Shown in pieces: positions 8,012-16,636 of a stretch of DNA of 64,000 nucleotides. Under the pieces are notes generated by a model. That model saw only the letters and a list, made by a program, of their open reading frames with translations, did not search any database and was not told the origin of the DNA. Made by a program: the position numbers and the translations under genes. Numbering within the stretch: position 1 is the first letter of the stretch; each line of letters begins with the position of its first letter. This stretch comes from Salinimicrobium sediminilitoris (lineage in GTDB: Bacteria > Bacteroidota > Bacteroidia > Flavobacteriales > Flavobacteriaceae): assembly GCF_020866905.1 (NCBI RefSeq), contig NZ_JAIVCC010000002.1:434001-498000 (forward strand), written 5' to 3'.

Positions 8012-9535
8012 TCAGATTTTGATAAGTTCTCTAAAAAAGGTTTTTACTTCCTCCAGGTCCTGCAGAGAATAATCGGCGAAGGTGGCCTGGCTGTGTTCTC
8101 CCACAAGAATCCCCAGCCCATGATCCACTTCTCTAAAAGCATCTTCATCTGTGACATCGTCACCCACATAAATCGAAAAAGAATTCTCCTGACTTGAAAG
8201 TTCCCGCTTCAGGAATTCAACTGCTTTTCCTTTGTGCCAGTCAATATTGGGTCGTATTTCAATCACTTTTTTCCCCCCTGCTGCGGTAAGTCCGGGGTAA
8301 TCTTTCAGCACCCCATTCACCCTGTCATGCACTTCCTGCTCGAATTCGGGCTTTACCTGGCGATAGTGAATAGCAAGGGTAAATTTCTTACGTTCAAAAT
8401 CCACTCCTTTAATATTCTGAAGCTGCTCCCTAAGGATAGGTTCAATCTCGTCAAAAAGCGGAAGGACTTTTTGAGCTTCTTCATTTTCTTTAAAAAAACC
8501 GTCTGGGCCGGAGATCTCATAACCATGACTCCCGGCATAGTAAAGCCCCTGAAGGTTGACCCGCTGCTTAACATCGGCCATTCCCCGCCCGCTTATCACC
8601 GCCACCGGATAAACTTCTGCCAATTCCCTCACCAGTTCCCTCATTTCTTCAGAAATAGCTGCGTCTGCATGATGTTCTACTATAGGTGCAAGAGTTCCGT
8701 CAAAGTCGAGAAACAGCAAAGGTTTATTCTGCAGGTATTGTTGCTTTATCTCCGGAAAATTCTCAATTGCCGAGGGTAGTTTTTTTGGTTCCCGACCTTT
8801 CTTAAACTCCAGATCTAATTCCTGAAGATTCTTCACTGCCAAATGCGCCCCATGTTCCAGTAATTCCTCTTTGGAAGAAGCATTTTCAATTCCTATTACC
8901 AACCTGAAATTTCCTTTTCTACCTGCTTCTACTCCGGCCTGTGCATCTTCAATGATCATGGCGAGATCGGGTTTTATACCCAACTCTTTTACTGCTTCAA
9001 GGAAAATATCGGGCGCCGGTTTCTCCGGAATGTTCCTTTCTGCGGAAGTAATGCCATCTACTACAGTGTCAAAAAGGCCATTTTCAAGACCCGCTATTTT
9101 TAGGATCTCCCTGCAGTTCCTACTGGAAGAAATGAGTCCGATTTTAAGCCCCTGTTTTTTCCAGTCTCTTAACTGCTGAACGTTTTTTTCATAAATATCA
9201 ACTCCTTCTTCATCGATCACCTTCCTGAAGTTTTGGTTTTTAAGATTCCCAAGCCCACAGACAGTTTGGGATCCCGCGGCATCTTCGGGGGTGCCAAAAG
9301 GGAGTTCCAGCCCTCTGGAAACAAGAAAATTATTTACTCCGTCGTAGCGCGGAATCCCATCTATGTGCCGGGCATAATCTTTTTCAGAAAAAGAAAGAAA
9401 TTCTTTTTTCCCCTCTTTTTTCCGCCGCTCATTATAATCATTAAATGTTTTCCTCCAGGCTTTTTCATGTTGCCGCGCGGTACTTGTGATCACGCCGTCA
9501 AGATCTGTGATTATAGCTTTTAGGTAGTATTTCAT
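8012..9535 (-). CDS. Fusion of beta-phosphoglucomutase-like HAD and trehalose-6-phosphate phosphatase (OtsB)
   Basis: 507 residues in two HAD units. Residues 1-230 form a beta-PGM-like HAD: ITDLDGVITST gives the nucleophile and acid Asp11/Asp13, and later come ISSSRN and IEDAQAGVEAG. Residues about 265-507 form a trehalose-phosphatase: LLFLDFDGTLAPI, VISGRG, and YVGDDVTDEDAF with the Mg-binding aspartates. Both catalytic sets look intact. Known M. tuberculosis OtsB1 (Rv2006) joins HAD, TPP and GH65 in one chain; here the GH65 part is the next gene, 10 nt downstream. No trehalose-phosphate synthase (OtsA) lies in the window. Likely role: trehalose/alpha-glucoside turnover under stress (inference). 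Confidence 0.88.
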   Translation of the reverse strand: MKYYLKAIITDLDGVITSTARQHEKAWRKTFNDYNERRKKEGKKEFLSFSEKDYARHIDGIPRYDGVNNFLVSRGLELPFGTPEDAAGSQTVCGLGNLKNQNFRKVIDEEGVDIYEKNVQQLRDWKKQGLKIGLISSSRNCREILKIAGLENGLFDTVVDGITSAERNIPEKPAPDIFLEAVKELGIKPDLAMIIEDAQAGVEAGRKGNFRLVIGIENASSKEELLEHGAHLAVKNLQELDLEFKKGREPKKLPSAIENFPEIKQQYLQNKPLLFLDFDGTLAPIVEHHADAAISEEMRELVRELAEVYPVAVISGRGMADVKQRVNLQGLYYAGSHGYEISGPDGFFKENEEAQKVLPLFDEIEPILREQLQNIKGVDFERKKFTLAIHYRQVKPEFEQEVHDRVNGVLKDYPGLTAAGGKKVIEIRPNIDWHKGKAVEFLKRELSSQENSFSIYVGDDVTDEDAFREVDHGLGILVGEHSQATFADYSLQDLEEVKTFFRELIKI

Positions 9536-9544
9536 ATGAATGAT

Positions 9545-12355
9545 TTAAAAATCTTTTTTAATAAGTTTGATTGTTTGAATGACCAGGGTAGGTAAAATAC
9601 TGGCAATGGCTATTAGTCCCCAATGTTTTGCCTCTAAAGGTTGTAAGTTAAGAACCTCGGCCACTACAGGAATGAAGTAGGCTGCAAACACAGCAGCTAT
9701 ACAAAAGATCACCGCCATCCACACATACTTGTTACGGGTAACCTGGTTATTGAAAACCGGTTCCCAGCCCTCACGCATATTCAAAACGTGCAGAAACTGG
9801 GAAAAAGCCAGACTTAAAAAAGCAATATTATTGTTGATCCCTTCTGTCTCATCCCAATAAAAGTGGGAATAAAAATAAGCCCCTGTTACACTTATTGCTA
9901 TAATTACCCCGTACACTACAATTTGCAGCCAGTTCTTTCGGGTGATAATAGGTTCTTTGGGATCTTTGGGCGGCATCTTCATTACATTAGGTGTACCTTC
10001 CCCAATTCCCAGTGCCAGGGCCGGAAAAACATCTGAAAGCAGGTTAAGGAAAAGTAACTGCAAAGGCAGGATAGGCAGAATAAATAAGGAGAAACTTACA
10101 AGGGCAATAAGGATGATCTCGGCCAGGTGATAGGAAAGTTGATAAAGAACAAACCTTCTTATATTTCCGAAAATGATGCGCCCCTGTTCGACAGCAGTGA
10201 CAATAGAATTGAACGAATCATCTTTTAGCACCACATCTGCCACTTCCTGGGCCACCTGTGTGCCCCGTTTTCCCATAGCGATCCCGATATTGGCTTTTTT
10301 GAGAGCCGGGGCATCGTTGACTCCGTCTCCCGTCATGGCCACTATTTCCCCCAGTTCCTGAAAATGGCTTATAAGGTTTAACTTCTGCTCTGGATCCACG
10401 CGTGAAAATATAGGGGTGTTCACCAGTTTTTCAGGGTTCTCCCGCTCAAATTCTTTATCCAGATCCTTTCCATGCAGTACGGCTTCCCCTTGTTTTTCTT
10501 CTCCTTTTGAAAAGATCTTTACCTCCCGCCCCACGTTTGTGGCTGTTCCGGGATGATCTCCGGTTACCATCACCACCTTTATGCCGGCAGCTTTACAGGT
10601 TTCTATGGCCGCGGTAACTTCTTTACGGGGAGGATCCAGGAATCCCAGCAGCCCCACAAATATTAGTTCATGCAAAAAATCTTCAGCCTCTTCCCCGGTG
10701 GGCAGATCTTTTATTTTTTTATAAGCAAAGCCCAGCACCCGTAGACCATCTTCTGCCATTTCATTATTCCTGTTCTTCCATGTTTCTTTTTCCTCTTCAT
10801 TCAATTCTTCGGATTTTCCATTTTTTAAGATCTTTTTGGAACGGGCCAAAATAGCATCTGTAGACCCTTTTCCGGCGACATATAAATCTCCGTCATCTCC
10901 ATAAATAGTTCCCATGACCATAGATTCTGAATCAAAAGGATCGTGTAGTTCCCGCTGCAATTGTTGCAGTTCCCCATATACTTCCGGATCAAATTTGCTG
11001 ACAAAATCAAGCAGGGCAATCTCCAGCGGATCTCCTTTGGCAGATATTTCCCCGTCCTCCGCTTCAGATTTGTCATCTGAACCTTCGGTGGCTTTAGGAT
11101 TACTATCCATCTCTGACTTCTCTTTACCTTCAGCCCTTTCCGAAGCATTTTTTTCCGGTTCCTTTAGGGAGGCATCATTGGCCAGAACAGCAATTTTTAG
11201 CATCTCCTTAAAATTGGCTTCGCTGCTTTGTTGCTTCTCGCCATCCAGCTCCGGTTTACTCCCGTGCCAGTCAACCTTTAACAGCTGTTCCTGAGGCAGG
11301 CAAAAGCTATGGACGGTGAGCTCATTCTTGGTAAGAGTTCCGGTTTTATCGGTGAAGATCACCGTAGTCTCTCCCAGCGTTTCAACAGCACCAAGGCTTT
11401 TTATCAAAACGCTCTTTTTGGAAAGTCTTACCATTCCCCGGGCCAGGGCGATGCTTGCAACTATGGGTAAACCTTCAGGAATGGCAGCAATAGACCAGGC
11501 AATAGAAGTTTGTACCAGTTGATACAGGTCTTTTCCAGCGAGCCAGCCAAAGAAGAAAAAAGCGGCTGCCATAGCAAGGATTACCCAAATAAGCTTTTTG
11601 GTGAGTTTGTTTAGTTTGCTGTTAAGCGGGGTCTCCTCCTTGTCCTGCTCCTCTACCAGGGAACAGATGTTTCCAACTTCGGTATCCATACCGGTAGCGA
11701 AGACAAGGGCGATTGCAGTTCCTGCTGTTACGGCGGTACCTTTATAAAGGATGTTCAGGCGGTCGGCTACCTGCAGCTCCTCCTGAATTACTTCCGGATT
11801 TTTCTCTACAGGAACAGATTCTCCGGTTAATGGGGATTCGTCTACCTTAAGCTCTGTAGCTTCAAGAATTCTGGCATCTGCGGGAATAAGATCCCCGGCT
11901 TCTATTTTAATAATATCCCCTGGCGCTATTTTTTCTGCATTGATTTCCTTTTCTTCAGAATTCCGAATGACTGTGGCCATTATCTTATCAAGTTTCTTAA
12001 GCGCCTTCATGGACTTTTGTGCCTGAAATTCCATCCAGAATCCAATAATGGTATTGACCAGAAGCACGATAAAAATTGCTATCCCCTCTGGAATATCACC
12101 GAAAATAAGTGCTAGGGCAGCGGCTGCAAAGAGCAGGTAAATTACCGGATTGTTAATTTGTGATAGAATAAGGTCCCAAATACTGCGCTCCTCACCCTCC
12201 TTTAATTTGTTCAGACCATGATTTTTCAGCCGCTTTTCTGCTTCCTCTTCTGTAATCCCTTTTTCAAGGTGTGATGAAAGGTCGCCAGCCACTTCATCCC
12301 TCGTTTTGCGGTAAGCGTCTTCGCTTTTATGTTTCCGGTCTGTACTTTCTTCCAT
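9545..12355 (-). CDS. P-type cation ATPase, type II (Ca2+/PMR1-SERCA like)
   Basis: 936 residues. In order: an N-terminal cation ATPase segment with EEEAEKRLKNHGLNKL, the actuator motif TGES, membrane helix 4 with IPEGLP, phosphorylation site DKTGTLT, hinge TGDGVNDAPALKKA, and helix 6 with LNLLSDVFPAL. This is the type II layout, nearest the Ca2+ or CtpF-like pumps. The nucleotide-binding domain has an unusual insert (about bases 11040-11160) of mostly Glu, Lys, Ser and Asp, a low-complexity charged stretch. It sits 9 nt upstream of the HAD/TPP gene and 48 nt downstream of pfkB in one operon. Ca2+ is the likeliest ion, but Mn2+ or Na+ cannot be excluded. Confidence 0.9.
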   Translation of the reverse strand: MEESTDRKHKSEDAYRKTRDEVAGDLSSHLEKGITEEEAEKRLKNHGLNKLKEGEERSIWDLILSQINNPVIYLLFAAAALALIFGDIPEGIAIFIVLLVNTIIGFWMEFQAQKSMKALKKLDKIMATVIRNSEEKEINAEKIAPGDIIKIEAGDLIPADARILEATELKVDESPLTGESVPVEKNPEVIQEELQVADRLNILYKGTAVTAGTAIALVFATGMDTEVGNICSLVEEQDKEETPLNSKLNKLTKKLIWVILAMAAAFFFFGWLAGKDLYQLVQTSIAWSIAAIPEGLPIVASIALARGMVRLSKKSVLIKSLGAVETLGETTVIFTDKTGTLTKNELTVHSFCLPQEQLLKVDWHGSKPELDGEKQQSSEANFKEMLKIAVLANDASLKEPEKNASERAEGKEKSEMDSNPKATEGSDDKSEAEDGEISAKGDPLEIALLDFVSKFDPEVYGELQQLQRELHDPFDSESMVMGTIYGDDGDLYVAGKGSTDAILARSKKILKNGKSEELNEEEKETWKNRNNEMAEDGLRVLGFAYKKIKDLPTGEEAEDFLHELIFVGLLGFLDPPRKEVTAAIETCKAAGIKVVMVTGDHPGTATNVGREVKIFSKGEEKQGEAVLHGKDLDKEFERENPEKLVNTPIFSRVDPEQKLNLISHFQELGEIVAMTGDGVNDAPALKKANIGIAMGKRGTQVAQEVADVVLKDDSFNSIVTAVEQGRIIFGNIRRFVLYQLSYHLAEIILIALVSFSLFILPILPLQLLFLNLLSDVFPALALGIGEGTPNVMKMPPKDPKEPIITRKNWLQIVVYGVIIAISVTGAYFYSHFYWDETEGINNNIAFLSLAFSQFLHVLNMREGWEPVFNNQVTRNKYVWMAVIFCIAAVFAAYFIPVVAEVLNLQPLEAKHWGLIAIASILPTLVIQTIKLIKKDF

Positions 12356-12403
12356 GATCCCTTATTTTTTTGATTTTATTCTCAAAGCGGAAAGTTTTCC
12401 ATT

Positions 12404-13351
12404 TCAGATCTTTTTACCCTTTCCCATAGTTTTTTTGAGCAGCTTCTCATGAAGAACCTCCACATCTTTTTTCTTAAGTAACTCGGTACCCGGGGATTTT
12501 ATAGTAGCACTGCCACAGGCTAACCCGTATAAAATAGCTGCTTCCACGGGATGTCCTTCCGCAAGGCTGTAGACCATCCCCGCAACCATACTGTCCCCTG
12601 CCCCAATGGAACTTACATGCTCTACTTTTGGTGCAGGATAATGCCACACCTCACCCTTTGTAGCCAAAAGCGCTCCTTCTCCTCCCAAAGAGAGAACAAT
12701 GATCTCCACAGGATATTCGGTAAGAATGTGCAGTAAAGCTTTTTTTTGTTGCTCTAAACTCTCTGCTGCTTCCCCCGTGATATCCTTAAGTTCTTTTTTA
12801 TTAGGTTTTAAAAGGAAAGCTCCCTGCTCCAGTACGCCCTTATAAGATTTTCCGGAAGTATCAAGCACAAAATTAAGTCCGCAGTTATTTGCTCTTGCCG
12901 CTGCTCTGGCGTAGAAATCAGATGGTGCACCGGGCGGAAGGCTTCCACTGGCCACAAGGAATGATCCTTTTTCGCACTTATCTACTTTTTCCAGTAAAGC
13001 TTCATATTCAGAATTCTCCAGTTCGGCTCCGGGAAAACCGAAACGGTAAAGATTCCCGGTGGAGGTTTCGGTAATGGCAAAGTTCTGTCTCAGGTCATTC
13101 TTCACCTTTACGGGATCCTCATTTACACCCTCTTTTTTTAGCAGATCGGAGAAAAGCTTACCTGTATGTCCACCTTTAGTATAAACAGCTATTGATTCCC
13201 CTCCCAGTCTTTTGATGACCCGGGAAACATTCACTCCGCCTCCTCCCGGATCAATAAGTGGTTTTTCGCAACGGAGTTTTTCATTTGGCTCAAATTTCTC
13301 TGTTGTCGAATAAATATCAAGGGCAGGATTTACAGTTAGAGTGATAATCAT
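12404..13351 (-). CDS. pfkB: PfkB-type 6-phosphofructokinase (ribokinase family)
   Basis: 315 residues, the length of E. coli Pfk-2. The N-terminus TLTVNPALDIY, the substrate loop PGGGGVNVSRVIKRLGG and the C-terminal anion-hole/ATP motif SIGAGDSMVAGM with the catalytic aspartate define the PfkB family. The GGGG-NV-R-I loop and preceding LRCEKPLIDP closely resemble E. coli PfkB, favouring fructose 6-phosphate over fructose 1-phosphate or tagatose 6-phosphate. It is the first gene of the minus-strand run that continues with the P-type ATPase. DosR-regulated Rv2029c of M. tuberculosis is also a PfkB. A role in sustaining glycolysis when respiration stops is inferred. Confidence 0.88.
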   Translation of the reverse strand: MIITLTVNPALDIYSTTEKFEPNEKLRCEKPLIDPGGGGVNVSRVIKRLGGESIAVYTKGGHTGKLFSDLLKKEGVNEDPVKVKNDLRQNFAITETSTGNLYRFGFPGAELENSEYEALLEKVDKCEKGSFLVASGSLPPGAPSDFYARAAARANNCGLNFVLDTSGKSYKGVLEQGAFLLKPNKKELKDITGEAAESLEQQKKALLHILTEYPVEIIVLSLGGEGALLATKGEVWHYPAPKVEHVSSIGAGDSMVAGMVYSLAEGHPVEAAILYGLACGSATIKSPGTELLKKKDVEVLHEKLLKKTMGKGKKI

Positions 13352-13608
13352 TGCTGGTTAAATAAATTAATAAAACATTCTCTCTAATTTACTGATTAGT
13401 TTTACATCTGTATAGCTATTATGCTAATTACTGTCTTTTTAAAAAGGCTTATATAAGAACAAAAGGATGCTTTTATAGCTTCCAATTTTTCAAAGAAAGT
13501 TCCTGACTCGGCCGGAATTTGGGATCTTTTGCTTTTCAACTGAAGAGGAATCTGGTTAAATTGAAACCGTATTTATTCCATTAATGTTCTCCCTCCAGAG
13601 AACGTTCA
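13352..13608. other. Intergenic gap between pfkB and the P-loop gene
   Basis: About 257 nt without a credible gene. It must hold the pfkB promoter, but I see no TAnnTTTG element on the minus strand. A short hairpin (GTTCTC/GAGAAC around 13583-13604) follows the P-loop gene and could be its weak terminator, although no T-run follows. Confidence 0.4.
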
Positions 13609-14628
13609 TCAAATATCCTTACCCAGGCGTTGTCTCAAAATGCTCTTTACCCGTGGGATACTCTCCACATCAAGCAGGTTTAATGCCGGAACTCCGCAAA
13701 GTTTTTCTACCAGCTCCCTTCCTCCAAGTGTATTTGAAGAGATCCCTGTAACTATATCTGGTTTTAGATGAAATGCATCCATTATTCCCATAACAGCATA
13801 GGGATCTGACGCGCTGAGAACAACACATTTCACCTGGGCTTTTATTCCCTGATATGCCAGTTCGCCATTATAAGGCTCCAGCGGAGAGGCGCCAATTTCG
13901 ATCACAGCGACATCTGGAGCCTCTGCACTTATCCTGTCCAGCATATACTCAAGTTTTTTTGAATATTCTTCGGGAGGACAAATCGAAGATGGCAGACCAG
14001 CATCCACGAAATCGAAAACAGCATCGGCTCCTACATCCTTAACGGCAAGAATATCTTTTTGTCTACCAGTGCCGGTGATTTTTGCTCCTACAACTTTTAA
14101 TCCTGCCGCTTTAAGGATACCTGTCACTATACGGGCACTTGTGGTCTTGCCGGAGGACATGGAAGTACCAATAAACAATATAACGGGAGTTTCAAACTTC
14201 TTGTGTTCTACAGGTTTTACAAAATCCTCCATTGTAAGATTTTTTCCTCCTCTGCATGCATGACCCAAATATCGTATTTCCATAAATCTAGGCATGAATA
14301 TCGACCTGGAGGTGAGTTTACCCAATAGACCTCCCCAGCTAAGAACATGAAGTATACCGTCCTCGCCCACCTCTTTCCAGGTTCCGGTAGCCTCCAGGGT
14401 CGCATGTCTTATTCCCAAAGCCCCTACCAATACATCCCCTTCCATTACTCCGCGTAACCTTCCATTGGTGAGTTCAAGTTTCGCATCGTTGGTACCTACA
14501 TCTGTCAACTTACAGACCACATAGTCGCCCGTGGCCCATTTCTCTTTATCTAATTTTTTAACCTCAAATGGATTATCTGCAAGATCTGAAGTTCGGGTAA
14601 GGGCGGTATAAATATATTTATAATCCAT
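13609..14628 (-). CDS. P-loop NTPase of DUF1611/BioD-like fold, unknown function
   Basis: 339 residues. A Walker A motif GTSMSSGKTTSARI (about residues 152-165) opens a C-terminal Rossmann-like P-loop domain containing KITGTGRQ, DFVDAGLP and VIEIGASPLEPYNG. This arrangement recalls DUF1611 and dethiobiotin-synthetase-type proteins, but the match is from memory and the family call is tentative. The first 140 residues look like a separate beta-rich domain. It ends an operon with a flavin reductase-like protein and an M20 peptidase (12-nt gap). DUF1611 proteins often sit beside amino-acid or peptide enzymes, which fits the peptidase neighbour. The substrate is unknown. Confidence 0.6.
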   Translation of the reverse strand: MDYKYIYTALTRTSDLADNPFEVKKLDKEKWATGDYVVCKLTDVGTNDAKLELTNGRLRGVMEGDVLVGALGIRHATLEATGTWKEVGEDGILHVLSWGGLLGKLTSRSIFMPRFMEIRYLGHACRGGKNLTMEDFVKPVEHKKFETPVILFIGTSMSSGKTTSARIVTGILKAAGLKVVGAKITGTGRQKDILAVKDVGADAVFDFVDAGLPSSICPPEEYSKKLEYMLDRISAEAPDVAVIEIGASPLEPYNGELAYQGIKAQVKCVVLSASDPYAVMGIMDAFHLKPDIVTGISSNTLGGRELVEKLCGVPALNLLDVESIPRVKSILRQRLGKDI

Positions 14629-14640
14629 TTTTTTAGTTTT

Positions 14641-15807
14641 TCAGGTTAAAGGTTCCTCCAGCAACAGCAATGTAAGCAGTGCGGTTCGCTCGGGAAGTTG
14701 TTTAGTAAAGATGAATTCATGTTGTGCATGCGCACCATCCCCGGTTGTTCCCAAACCGTCAAGGGTAGCAGTATAGAGACTGGTTGTGTTTCCATCAGAT
14801 CCTCCACCGGCAGTCGCCTCCTCTAGTTTGAGATCGAGGAGTTCTCCTCCCGCCTTTGCACGATCCCAAAGAACCCGGTTTCTTTCGGTCTTTTCCATAG
14901 GTATACGTCTTATTCCTCCCTCGATCTTCATCACAACCTCCTTATGGGAAGGCTTAAGGGATAAAATCTTGCGGGATATATAATCGGCATCTTCCTGGTT
15001 GTAAACCCGTACATCTACGACGGCACTACTTTCAGAAGCTACTACGTTGGCTGAGGTCCCTCCCTCGATCTTCCCTACATTTATAGTTATTCCTTTTTCG
15101 GGATCGTTCATTGCATATAACTTCTGTACTTGTTTGGAGAGTTCTACAATGGCATTAATCCCTTTTTCAGGATCCAGACCGGCATGTGCTGCACGTCCCT
15201 GAACTTTAACGGTAAACTTCCCGATTCCTTTTCTTCCAGTCTTTAATTTCCCTTGCAACCCGAGGGGAGGCTCAAGAATAAATGCACGATTCGCAATGGC
15301 AGCCAATCGGGCGATAGCAGCAGTCGATTCCAGGCTCCCAATCTCCTCATCTGCATTGATAAGGACCGCTGGCATTACCTTATGGGCCAGTCCAAGGTCT
15401 CTTATGCATTGAAGGGCAAAATATATTTGTGTAAGTCCGGCTTTCATATCGTAAATTCCCGGCCCCATAAATTTTTCATTTTCTTCATGCACCGGCATTT
15501 TCTTCAAACTATCGAGTTCCCAAACAGTATCACAATGACCTACTAACAACTGTATAGGAGCATGCTTTTCGCGGTTTTTCGGCCTCGCATACAGGTAGCC
15601 TCCTGTCTCCTTACCCGGAACCCGCAGCGTGTAATAACCTAGTTTACTGAAAACCGATTCGAGGAAATGCATTATTTTCTCCAATGCATTTAGATCCCGC
15701 GAGGGTGATTCCATACTTACCAGCTCCCTAAGAAATTCTTTCATTGGTCCTTCTTCCGACTCCAGATGGTCCCGGATCTCTTTTGCTGTATGGGCGGTAG
15801 TCGTCAT
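14641..15807 (-). CDS. M20-family metallopeptidase, carboxypeptidase G2-like
   Basis: 388 residues. The zinc-site motifs are GHCDTVWE (His and catalytic Asp), GIYDMKAG (bridging Asp) and the general-base pair in NADEEIGS; a dimerisation domain (about 190-300) with GRAAHAGLDPEKGINAI lies between. The spacing resembles Pseudomonas carboxypeptidase G2, which removes C-terminal glutamate from folates and peptides; other M20 members cut dipeptides or N-acyl amino acids. No signal peptide is visible, so it is probably cytoplasmic. Its start overlaps the end of the flavin reductase gene by 4 nt. Family certain, substrate not. Confidence 0.87.
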   Translation of the reverse strand: MTTTAHTAKEIRDHLESEEGPMKEFLRELVSMESPSRDLNALEKIMHFLESVFSKLGYYTLRVPGKETGGYLYARPKNREKHAPIQLLVGHCDTVWELDSLKKMPVHEENEKFMGPGIYDMKAGLTQIYFALQCIRDLGLAHKVMPAVLINADEEIGSLESTAAIARLAAIANRAFILEPPLGLQGKLKTGRKGIGKFTVKVQGRAAHAGLDPEKGINAIVELSKQVQKLYAMNDPEKGITINVGKIEGGTSANVVASESSAVVDVRVYNQEDADYISRKILSLKPSHKEVVMKIEGGIRRIPMEKTERNRVLWDRAKAGGELLDLKLEEATAGGGSDGNTTSLYTATLDGLGTTGDGAHAQHEFIFTKQLPERTALLTLLLLEEPLT

Positions 15808-16415
15808 TTTCTAAAATCTTTAGGATAGGGAAATTGATAGGTTTCACTTATCCGGGAAAAGCGGTCGGGAGCTATAAATGCCAGAAGATTATGTTCTACC
15901 AACTGGTTTTGGGCATCACTATCTGAAACCCTTCTATAATCCTTTTTTACAAAAGCAGCTTTGATCTCGCCGGTGATGATACTATTCTCTCCAAAGCCGT
16001 CCACGACCTTAAATGCCGAACATTCAAATATGAGGTAAGAATCACGAAGCACCGGCAGATTCATTGTTTCAGCCTGTACAACAGGAAGATTGCTTACCAC
16101 CTCGTGATATTTTGAAATAATTTCTTCTCTTGATGTGGCGCTAAGAGCTACTGGAATCACATCATCGGGCAAGGGAAAACTCACTGTGAATTCCTTGGTT
16201 GTCTTAATATTTTGATAAGTACCGTGTTTGGGAGTACAGACAAAACCAAAGTAATTATCAAACCCTGCGGGAAAGGCCATGTGTTTGGGTGCCATATCAT
16301 ATTCTGTTCCTTCACGGGTTCCCACTACAATGAGAGGAGCAACCATAAATATCCGATCCCACACAGCAGTTGAAAGATCGAGAGAGGTGTATTCATTATT
16401 GTCCATAGTTTCCAT
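15804..16415 (-). CDS. Flavin reductase-like FMN-binding protein
   Basis: 203 residues, one split-barrel domain. The features APLIVVGTREGTEYDMAPKH (FMN-phosphate contact region), a central FTVSFPLPD strand and LIFECSAFKV match the flavin reductase-like family, which reduces FMN/FAD with NAD(P)H or acts as a flavin-dependent oxygenase partner. It leads the three-gene operon with the M20 peptidase (4-nt overlap) and the P-loop protein. That association is unusual and suggests a small-molecule or peptide catabolic pathway, but no monooxygenase partner is present. Confidence 0.78.
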   Translation of the reverse strand: METMDNNEYTSLDLSTAVWDRIFMVAPLIVVGTREGTEYDMAPKHMAFPAGFDNYFGFVCTPKHGTYQNIKTTKEFTVSFPLPDDVIPVALSATSREEIISKYHEVVSNLPVVQAETMNLPVLRDSYLIFECSAFKVVDGFGENSIITGEIKAAFVKKDYRRVSDSDAQNQLVEHNLLAFIAPDRFSRISETYQFPYPKDFRK

Positions 16416-16468
16416 AACGGCCTGCTCATATTTCCCTACAATTTACTGATATAAAAGAGTTTAATTAA

Positions 16469-16480
16469 TGACAATAATCA
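16469..16480. promoter_or_regulatory. Imperfect TGAC-N4-ATCA site between divergent operons
   Basis: TGACAATAATCA lies between the flavin reductase and mlaE-like genes. One half is TGAC as in the island's palindromes, the other is ATCA in place of GTCA. Weak candidate only. Confidence 0.2.
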
Positions 16481-16549
16481 GTTTCCTATGTTTTCAAAAA
16501 TGAATATTTGTATATTACATTGTTCATAAAATTTTTAAAAGGAGCTTTT

Positions 16550-16624
16550 ATGGCCATAGGGTTTCCGGGGAAACCTGAGAGATATCATAGTTCACTCAAT
16601 AAATATGAAGTAGTTTTAACATAG
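16550..16624 (+). promoter_or_regulatory. mla leader with a 24-codon reading frame and hairpin
   Basis: About 12 nt before the mlaE-like start ends a short open frame (ATG at 16550, TAG at 16622-16624) preceded by AAAAGGAGC, a rare Shine-Dalgarno-like string here. Inside it GGTTTCC (16560-16566) pairs with GGAAACC (16569-16575). It may be a leader peptide or only a structured leader; coding is unproven. Confidence 0.25.
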
Positions 16625-16636
16625 AAATTTTGCGGT

